From an uncultured Lachnospiraceae bacterium (lineage in GTDB: Bacteria; Bacillota; Clostridia; Lachnospirales; Lachnospiraceae): a stretch of DNA of 10,813 bases. Numbering within the stretch: the stretch's first letter is position 1; the number at the start of each line of letters is the position of its first letter. The translations under genes and the position numbers were made by a program. Of the stretch, positions 6,042 through 10,813 are shown piece by piece. The notes under the pieces were generated by a model that saw nothing but the letters and a program-made list of their open reading frames with translations, was not told the origin of the DNA and made no database searches. The stretch spans positions 1-10,813 of the forward strand of contig CAMNFX010000026.1 in assembly GCA_946537585.1 (NCBI GenBank), written 5' to 3'.

Positions 6042-8234
6042 ATGTTTAACGGATTTATTAAAACTGCTGCAGTCACCCCCAGGATGATCGTAGGAGACGT
6101 TGACTATAATGTCTCGGAGATCATCGACAATATGTACAAGGCTTCCGATGAGGGCGTGAGGATCCTTGTCTTTCCGGAGCTCTGCATCACCGGTTCCACC
6201 TGCGGGGATCTCTTCCGGCAGGATCGTCTGATCGAAGCTGCCCAGTATGGCCTGCAGGACATTCTGGATGCCAGCACGGACCTGGATATGCTGGTCTTCG
6301 TCGGACTGCCATGGCGTAAGGACGGAAAGCTTTATAACGTGACTGCTGCTGTCAAGAGCGGCACACTGCTTGGTCTCGTTCCAAAGGTCTATCCGGAAAC
6401 AAGCCTTGATTCTGATGAATGCCGCTGGTTTGAAAGCGGACAGGAGGTTCCGGAGCTGATCACTACGGAACTGATGTACGGTATCGGTCCCGTTTTTGAC
6501 GATGACGACGATGATGACGATGAGGGTTCCGGTCCCGTGCTTGTAGAGGATGAGGACAATGAGCTTTCCGATGATCCTCTTGAGATCGATCCGGAATACT
6601 TCAAGGACTGGAAGGATGTCTCCGACTTCGATGATGATGACGACGATGACGACGACTACGATGATGATGATGATGACGATGATGACGACGATGACGACGA
6701 TCCCGGTTTTGAACAGATCGAAGTCTCATTCGGACACAATCTGATCTTCGAATGCACGGACGCCGAAGGTCTGGCGATCGCAGTCATGTCCGGAGACGAA
6801 TACAAAATGGCGTTTTCTCCTGCGGCATCGATGGCATCGGCCGGCGCATGCATTATTGTCAATCCGTGTGCCCACATTGCGGAAGCAGGGTGTATGAAAG
6901 AGGCGGAAAACGATCTGGAGCTCGCTTCAAGACAGCTTTTCTGCGCCATTATCAGAGCCGGTGCCGGCACCGATGAGTCCACCACGGACTTTGTGTATGA
7001 CGGATGCCGTCATATCGTTGAAAACGGCGAGACGATTGCCTCGGCAAAGGCGCTTACAAACGGCATGCTCATCACCGACATTCATTATGCGGCTCTGGAT
7101 GCGCTCCGGAGAAACAGCCGGGTCTTTGCTCCCCTGGATGAGGCGGAGGCTGATGTCTGTTATGATTATATCGGGTTTATGTACTCTGATCTGTCCGGTG
7201 CTCCCCTCGGCAGAAAGATCGAAACCAATCCTTTTGTTCCGAAATCACGCACGAAAAGCATCTGCAGGGATGTATTCGACATCCAGGCAGCGGCCCTTGC
7301 CAGACGCATGCGTCATACCGGTTCCCGAAAAATGGTCCTCGGGCTTTCGGGCGGACTGGATTCTGCCCAGGCGCTTCTTGTCTGTACTCAGACTGCAAAG
7401 CTGCTTGGCCTTCCTTCTTCCTCCGTGCTCTGCCTTTCAATGCCTGCGTTCGGCACCTCCGAAAGGACACATGATAACTCGGCGGCCCTTGCCAAAGCGC
7501 TTGGAGCGGATTTCCGTGAGATCGATCTGAAAGCAAGCCTTTTGCAGCACTTTGCGGATATCGGCCATCCTGTCGATGTACACGATGCGGCGTATGAAAA
7601 TGCGCAGGCACGTGAGCGCACGCAGATCCTCATGGACATTGCCAACATGGAAAACGGCATAGTTGTCGGAACAGGAGACATGTCCGAGGCGGCACTGGGA
7701 TGGTGTACCTATAACGGAGACCAGATGTCCATGTACAACGTCAACGCCGGTGTGCCGAAGTCGGTGATCCGGCTTACGGTCCGATACGCGGCGGACACAG
7801 CCGATGATCCGCAGCTTCGGGATATACTTACAGATATCCTGGACACTCCGGTATCTCCCGAGCTTCTTCCGGCCGGATCTGACGGAGAGATCTCCCAGGT
7901 CACGGAGGACCTGGTCGGACCGTATGAACTGCATGATTTCTTCCTCTATTACATGCTGAAATACGGATTTGCTCCGGACAGGCTCGCCTGGCTTGCCGAG
8001 CAGGCCTTTGCCGGAAAATACAGCCGCAAAGAGATCCTGCACTGGCTCATGATTTTCAGCAAACGCTTTTTTGCTTCACAGTTCAAACGAAGCTGTGCTG
8101 TGGACGCACCGAAGGTATTCGATATCTCCTTAAGCCCGCGCGGCGGTCTGAATATGCCGTCGGACGCATCCTCGATCCTCTGGACGCGTGATCTTGAGAT
8201 CCTTTCCATGATCGAAGAGCAATACGGAGAATAA
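6042..8234 (+). CDS. nadE: NAD+ synthetase, glutamine-type architecture with a degenerate, Asp-expanded nitrilase domain
   Basis: A 730-residue protein with the two-domain layout of glutamine-dependent NAD+ synthetase, which amidates deamido-NAD+ using ATP. The C-terminal synthetase domain looks intact: LGLSGGLDS (433-441, PP-loop), FGTSERT (470-476), ENAQARERTQILMDIAN (519-535), GTGDMSEAALGW (543-554), YNVNAGVPK (565-573), DTPVSPELLP (601-610) and ELHDFFLYYML (629-639). The N-terminal nitrilase domain keeps Glu46 (FPELCITG) and Lys115 (VPKVYP) of the catalytic triad, but the third motif, ICEDLW in the family, reads MSGDEYK at 249-255 with Gly251 where the nucleophilic Cys should be. The PNYSEFYE-like and NxSAS-like segments are altered too. 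About 70 acidic residues (152-221) with Asp runs of 8, 9 and 14 are inserted, against a family length of about 630-660. It probably uses free ammonia or a partner. Synthetase call is firm; loss of glutaminase activity is inferred. Confidence 0.5.
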   Translation: MFNGFIKTAAVTPRMIVGDVDYNVSEIIDNMYKASDEGVRILVFPELCITGSTCGDLFRQDRLIEAAQYGLQDILDASTDLDMLVFVGLPWRKDGKLYNVTAAVKSGTLLGLVPKVYPETSLDSDECRWFESGQEVPELITTELMYGIGPVFDDDDDDDDEGSGPVLVEDEDNELSDDPLEIDPEYFKDWKDVSDFDDDDDDDDDYDDDDDDDDDDDDDDPGFEQIEVSFGHNLIFECTDAEGLAIAVMSGDEYKMAFSPAASMASAGACIIVNPCAHIAEAGCMKEAENDLELASRQLFCAIIRAGAGTDESTTDFVYDGCRHIVENGETIASAKALTNGMLITDIHYAALDALRRNSRVFAPLDEAEADVCYDYIGFMYSDLSGAPLGRKIETNPFVPKSRTKSICRDVFDIQAAALARRMRHTGSRKMVLGLSGGLDSAQALLVCTQTAKLLGLPSSSVLCLSMPAFGTSERTHDNSAALAKALGADFREIDLKASLLQHFADIGHPVDVHDAAYENAQARERTQILMDIANMENGIVVGTGDMSEAALGWCTYNGDQMSMYNVNAGVPKSVIRLTVRYAADTADDPQLRDILTDILDTPVSPELLPAGSDGEISQVTEDLVGPYELHDFFLYYMLKYGFAPDRLAWLAEQAFAGKYSRKEILHWLMIFSKRFFASQFKRSCAVDAPKVFDISLSPRGGLNMPSDASSILWTRDLEILSMIEEQYGE
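6495..6704 (+). repeat. Poly-Asp low-complexity insertion in nadE
   Basis: Residues 152-221 include Asp runs of 8 (6498-6521), 9 (6630-6656) and 14 (6660-6701), the last two separated by a single Tyr codon. Between them lies an acidic but more complex spacer (EDEDNELSDDPLEIDPEYF). Codons are mixed GAT and GAC, so this is not a pure triplet repeat. It falls between the Lys motif and the place of the missing Cys in the nitrilase domain, just before FGHNLIFEC. Confidence 0.5.
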
Positions 8235-8254
8235 TAAATATAGGACTGTTAAAG

Positions 8255-9082
8255 GTGGACGGACGGAAACGCAAGTTTATACTTGAATTGCAGAAAAAAT
8301 CCCGGCTCCGGCGGGAGTCGGGACTGTATGTCATAGACGGTCCCAAAATGGCAAAGGAAGTGCCGTCTGAGATCGTTGAGGAGATCTGTGTAACAAAGGA
8401 GTTTATGAGCTCCGTCCACATGGCGGAATGCTCACAGCTTCTTAAGGAGGCCGGATTTACTGTCATCAGTGAATCCGAAATGCGCCAGATATCGGATACA
8501 GTTTCCCCGCAGGGAATTCTTATTGTGGCTCGTCAGAACAGGATCCGCGGTCTTAAGGAACTCCTTTCATCCGGCGGAACGCCCCTTCTGCTGATTCTGG
8601 AGACTATCCAGGACCCCGGGAATCTCGGCACGATCTTAAGAGCCTCGGAAGCCGCAGGCGTCACCGGCGTGATCATGGACAGGGAAACCGTGGATGTTTA
8701 TTCACCGAAGGTCGTCCGTTCGACGATGGGTGCGATACTGAGGGTTCCCTTCCTGTGTGTGGAGGATCTCGTGAAAGCGGCTGTCACGCTGAAGGAGGGC
8801 GGCATTCCCGGACAGCCTTCCGTGACTCTTTACGCTGCACATCTTCTGGGGGCGGCAGATTACACCGAAGTAAGCTACCGCGGTCCGTCTGCAGTAATGA
8901 TCGGAAATGAGTCAAAAGGCCTCAGCGATACTCTGGCCTCTCTGGCTGACCGCCGCATCCTGATCCCGATGTGCGGACATGTGGAATCACTGAATGCTGC
9001 AATGGCAGCCGCCGTCATTTCCTTTGAGGCGGCAAGACAGCGCAGGGGAACCGGAATTTTGACAGAAAAACAGGAACTGTGA
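8255..9082 (+). CDS. SpoU/TrmH-family RNA 2'-O-ribose methyltransferase
   Basis: A 275-residue SPOUT methylase that uses S-adenosylmethionine to methylate a ribose 2'-OH in rRNA or tRNA. The N-terminal substrate-binding domain spans about 1-100 (YVIDGPKM at 25-32, SDTVSPQGILIVA at 80-92). The SpoU knot carries motif 1 ILETIQDPGNLGTILRASEAAG (ending at 135, with Asn123 and Arg129), motif 2 MIGNESKGLS (215-224, Glu219) and motif 3 IPMCGHVESLNAAMAAAV (about 237-254, with Ser245 and Asn247). Overall it is closest in style to the TsnR/RlmB-like 23S rRNA enzymes often misnamed TrmH; the exact target cannot be read from sequence. The start is GTG at 8255, the only start codon near the N-terminus, with AGGA at 8242-8245 nine bases upstream. 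Only 20 bases separate it from nadE, so cotranscription is likely. Confidence 0.5.
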   Translation: MDGRKRKFILELQKKSRLRRESGLYVIDGPKMAKEVPSEIVEEICVTKEFMSSVHMAECSQLLKEAGFTVISESEMRQISDTVSPQGILIVARQNRIRGLKELLSSGGTPLLLILETIQDPGNLGTILRASEAAGVTGVIMDRETVDVYSPKVVRSTMGAILRVPFLCVEDLVKAAVTLKEGGIPGQPSVTLYAAHLLGAADYTEVSYRGPSAVMIGNESKGLSDTLASLADRRILIPMCGHVESLNAAMAAAVISFEAARQRRGTGILTEKQEL

Positions 9083-9088
9083 TATAAT
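9059..9088 (+). promoter_or_regulatory. Strong SigA promoter, consensus -35 and extended -10
   Basis: TTGACA (9059-9064) and TATAAT (9083-9088) are both perfect, 18 bases apart, with TG at 9080-9081 making an extended -10 (TGATATAAT). Transcription should start near 9095. The -35 and spacer lie within the last codons of the methylase gene, and the TG is part of its TGA stop codon (9080-9082). It would drive the small membrane protein gene and rpoD. Confidence 0.5.
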
Positions 9089-9119
9089 AATTATTTAAGC
9101 CCGTTAATTCAGGCATGAC

Positions 9120-9140
9120 CCGCAGTATGATGAGCTGCGG
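9120..9140 (+). other. Leader hairpin ahead of the small membrane protein gene
   Basis: CCGCAG (9120-9125) and CTGCGG (9135-9140) form a perfect six-pair stem with a nine-base loop, a few bases before the ribosome site at 9147-9151. No T run follows. It may protect the transcript end or tune translation. Confidence 0.5.
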
Positions 9141-9156
9141 CCCGAAAGGAGAACAC

Positions 9157-9465
9157 ATGGCCCCCAAGCGTAGCTACTCACCGAGAAAGCTCGGCACCAT
9201 GCTTGACACAGCACATATCGTGATCGGTCTGGCAGTGGTGATCATGGCTTTCTTTGCGGTGCTGGAGCCCATGAAATATATGTTTCTATTCCCTGTGATC
9301 TTCCTGCTGGCTGCAGTACTGACTCTGATTACTTCATGGTTTATGTTTACCGCGTTTAAACGTAATTCACGAAAAAAGATCGCAGGCATCATCTATCTGA
9401 TCACGGGACTTCTGCTCATGGGCCTTTTTGTGATCAGCGGGATCTCCATCTGGATCCGCGGCTGA
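9157..9465 (+). CDS. Small three-span membrane protein of unknown function (102 aa)
   Basis: The protein starts with a basic tail ([13 protein letters not shown]) and has three hydrophobic segments: about residues 20-36 ([17 protein letters not shown]), 41-66 ([20 protein letters not shown] and beyond) and 76-100 ([20 protein letters not shown]). A basic loop KRNSRKK joins the last two, and the end is WIRG. The positive tail and loop put the N-terminus and the second loop on the cytoplasmic side. I chose ATG 9157 because AGGAG (9147-9151) lies five bases before it; the in-frame ATG at 9115 has no ribosome site and sits in the leader next to a hairpin. It is the first gene after the strong promoter and precedes rpoD by 61 bases. 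I do not recognise a family with confidence. Confidence 0.5.
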   Translation: MAPKRSYSPRKLGTMLDTAHIVIGLAVVIMAFFAVLEPMKYMFLFPVIFLLAAVLTLITSWFMFTAFKRNSRKKIAGIIYLITGLLLMGLFVISGISIWIRG

Positions 9466-9468
9466 TCA
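9431..9468 (+). other. Long imperfect hairpin across the stop codon, upstream of rpoD
   Basis: TGATCAGC (9431-9438) pairs perfectly with GCTGATCA (9461-9468); inside a 1x3 internal loop, GGATC (9440-9444) pairs with GATCC (9453-9457) around an eight-base loop. Thirteen pairs are possible. The TGA stop of the membrane protein gene (9463-9465) is in the right arm. Only a broken T stretch (TTCAGTTTTG) follows, so it could be a leaky terminator, an attenuator setting the rpoD share of transcription, or an RNase processing barrier. Confidence 0.5.
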
Positions 9469-9511
9469 TTCAGTTTTGAGAGCGGTATGTCTGAAGCGAA
9501 GCATTTGCAGG

Positions 9512-9519
9512 AAAGGTGG
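9512..9519 (+). promoter_or_regulatory. Ribosome binding site deciding the rpoD start
   Basis: AAAGGTGG lies seven bases before GTG 9527, favouring that codon over the in-frame TTG at 9476, which has no ribosome site and would add 17 residues unlike the family. Confidence 0.5.
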
Positions 9520-9526
9520 AAGTGAA

Positions 9527-10717
9527 GTGGATAAAGACAAGCTTCTGGAAAAAGTCAGCAAACTTGCGGAAAATGCAAAAAATGCTCATAACACGCTGAG
9601 CTATGAGGAAATCGGAGAGGCATTCAAGGAAGACGATCTCAATGCCGATCAGATGGATAAGCTCTATGCGCTCATTGAGTCAAAAGGCATTGATATCGTC
9701 AATTCCGACAAGGATACGGACGACGAGCCGATCCCTGATGACGGTTTCGCAAATCTCGATCTGAATAAACTCGATAATGTTGACGACGTGCTCGGCGACG
9801 AACTTGATGATGATTATTCGGATGAATTTTCCGAAAAAGAGATCGATGACAATGTGGATCTCGATGCCGTTGACCTTTTAGAGGGTGTCGGTACAGACGA
9901 CCCTGTCCGCATGTATCTGAAAGAGATCGGCACGGTGCCGCTGCTTTCCGCGGATGAAGAGATCGAACTTGCAAAGCGCAAGGCCGACGGCGATGAGGCT
10001 GCAAAGGAGCGTCTGATCGAGGCAAACCTTCGTCTGGTCGTCAGTATCGCAAAACGCTATACAGGCCGCGGCATGAGCTTTCTTGATCTTGTCCAGGAGG
10101 GAAATCTCGGCCTGATCAAGGGTGTTGAAAAGTTCGACTATACCAAGGGCTATAAGCTTTCCACCTATGCAACCTGGTGGATCCGTCAGTCCGTGACCAG
10201 AGCGCTTGCGGATCAGGCACGTACCATCCGTGTGCCGGTACACATGGTCGAAACGATCAATAAGATGTCCAAGATGCAGAGAAAGCTCACGCTGGAGCTC
10301 GGTTATGAGCCCAGTATTCCGGAGCTGGCAAAGGCACTGGATATGTCAGAGGAAAAGGTCATGGAGATCATGCAGATCGCCCGTGAGCCTGCCTCCCTGG
10401 AGACCCCGATCGGTGAGGAAGATGATTCCAACCTCGGCGATTTCGTCGCCGACTCCAATGTGGTCACCCCTGAGCAGAACGTGGAATCCGTGATGCTCAG
10501 AGAACACATCGACACGCTTCTCGGAGACCTCAAGGAAAGAGAGCGGCAGGTCATCGTCCTTCGTTTCGGCCTCGAGGACGGCCATCCGCGTACGCTGGAG
10601 GAAGTCGGCAAGGAATTCAATGTTACGCGCGAGCGAATCCGCCAGATCGAAGCAAAGGCGCTTCGCAAGCTCCGCAATCCGGTGCGCTCGAAGCGGATAC
10701 GCGATTTCCTGCAGTAA
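9527..10717 (+). CDS. rpoD: Primary (housekeeping) sigma factor RpoD/SigA
   Basis: With GTG 9527 as start the protein has 396 residues, a typical size for Firmicutes SigA. Residues 2-60 form region 1.1. Residues 61-121 are an Asp-rich linker ([12 protein letters not shown]). [21 protein letters not shown] (from about 125) is region 1.2. Region 2 contains [17 protein letters not shown] and [20 protein letters not shown], responsible for -10 recognition and melting. Region 3 runs from [11 protein letters not shown] to about 310. Region 4 ends with [15 protein letters not shown], the helix-turn-helix [28 protein letters not shown], which binds the -35, and KRIRDFLQ (long stretches are named here by their limits and core residues). 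It directs RNA polymerase to promoters of the TTGACA/TATAAT kind, such as the one at 9059-9088 that appears to drive this gene. The usual partner dnaG is not immediately upstream; a small membrane protein gene is there instead. Confidence 0.5.
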   Translation: MDKDKLLEKVSKLAENAKNAHNTLSYEEIGEAFKEDDLNADQMDKLYALIESKGIDIVNSDKDTDDEPIPDDGFANLDLNKLDNVDDVLGDELDDDYSDEFSEKEIDDNVDLDAVDLLEGVGTDDPVRMYLKEIGTVPLLSADEEIELAKRKADGDEAAKERLIEANLRLVVSIAKRYTGRGMSFLDLVQEGNLGLIKGVEKFDYTKGYKLSTYATWWIRQSVTRALADQARTIRVPVHMVETINKMSKMQRKLTLELGYEPSIPELAKALDMSEEKVMEIMQIAREPASLETPIGEEDDSNLGDFVADSNVVTPEQNVESVMLREHIDTLLGDLKERERQVIVLRFGLEDGHPRTLEEVGKEFNVTRERIRQIEAKALRKLRNPVRSKRIRDFLQ

Positions 10718-10813
10718 ATGATATACCTAAGTTTATATCCATGTATGTGTCCGACAATGCTTCGGCACTTCGACTTGGAAATGCTGCGCCGCCTATGAGG
10801 GGCTGCCTGCGCA
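10718..10813 (+). other. Intergenic DNA after rpoD with hairpin potential; possible dispersed repeat
   Basis: No gene with a ribosome site is seen in these 96 bases. GTG-T-CCGA (10747-10754) can pair with TCGG-CAC (10762-10768) with one bulge, and TGCGC and GCC in the last 30 bases can pair with GGC and GCGCA at the very end. The reverse strand gives an open frame containing RSAEALSDTYMDI, which I recall meeting in spurious short ORFs of Lachnospiraceae genomes. That suggests a dispersed intergenic element rather than a gene. The rpoD terminator may be part of this or lie beyond the window. Confidence 0.5.

Noticed and set aside
6740..6830. Frameshift as the cause of the missing Cys motif in NadE
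   Set aside because: Flanking segments FGHNLIFEC and GACIIVNP are in the same frame with family-like spacing; another frame gives a Cys (SCPET) but no CEDLW-like sequence.
6656..6985. Reverse-strand frame ending in a poly-Ser run
   Set aside because: It is the complement of the Asp codons in nadE, whose own frame is supported by motifs on both sides.
9115..9156. Upstream ATG at 9115 as start of the small membrane protein
   Set aside because: It has no ribosome site and would add residues encoded by the leader hairpin, while ATG 9157 has AGGAG at five bases.
9203..9231. TTGACA at 9203-9208 as a -35 for rpoD
   Set aside because: No -10-like sequence occurs at 16-18 bases and it lies inside codons for LDT of the membrane protein.
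9476..9526. TTG at 9476 as rpoD start
   Set aside because: There is no ribosome site and the extra residues are unlike SigA N-termini; GTG 9527 is preceded by AAAGGTGG at seven bases.
10741..10813. Open frame from ATG 10741 running off the window end
   Set aside because: There is no ribosome site, the composition is odd and it lies over hairpin-forming DNA; too short to support a gene.

Overview
The window is about 10.8 kb of densely packed, all-plus-strand DNA from a low-to-moderate GC Bacillota genome, most likely a Lachnospiraceae-like Clostridium. The evidence for this is AGGAGG-type ribosome sites, GTG starts, a textbook SigA promoter, a primary sigma factor with a Firmicutes layout, and a gene mix (CobW-type GTPase pair, YigZ, TPR membrane protein, TypA, large NadE, SpoU methylase, RpoD) that I associate with that family. 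The assignment is inference from protein style, not from a search. Ten protein genes fill nearly the whole window; no RNA gene, CRISPR array or insertion sequence is visible.

Region 1 (1-1779) holds two adjacent G3E/COG0523 GTPases. The first, cut by the window edge, carries a very long His/acid tract ending in a CobW C-terminal domain. The second has a clear P-loop but lacks the CxCC metal motif and is fused to a C-terminal domain resembling YcgQ/TIGR03943. Together they look like a metal (probably zinc) handling pair. Region 2 (1839-4059) is a translationally coupled trio: a YigZ/IMPACT protein, a 73-residue unknown and a TPR protein with one membrane span, ended by a possible weak terminator whose loop contains the stop codon. 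Region 3 (4060-9082) carries typA, a NAD+ synthetase and a SpoU rRNA methylase gene, closely spaced and possibly one transcript. Region 4 (9059-10717) starts with a very strong SigA promoter embedded in the end of the methylase gene and encodes a small membrane protein and then the housekeeping sigma factor RpoD. The last 96 bases hold hairpin-forming DNA that may be a dispersed intergenic repeat.

The most unusual content is at protein level. The NAD+ synthetase keeps an apparently complete synthetase domain, but its nitrilase (glutaminase) domain has lost the catalytic cysteine and other conserved segments and carries a poly-aspartate insertion of roughly 70 residues. The first GTPase has a staircase repeat in which His blocks alternate with acidic blocks of 5, 8 and 11 residues. 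Acidic low-complexity sequence therefore recurs in unrelated genes (GTPase, NadE, RpoD linker). I find no convincing wholly new multi-gene system. The GTPase pair and the degenerate NadE are the best candidates for new biology. [Form note: the original gave no feature confidence values; the uniform 0.5 is a placeholder required by the schema, not an assessment.]
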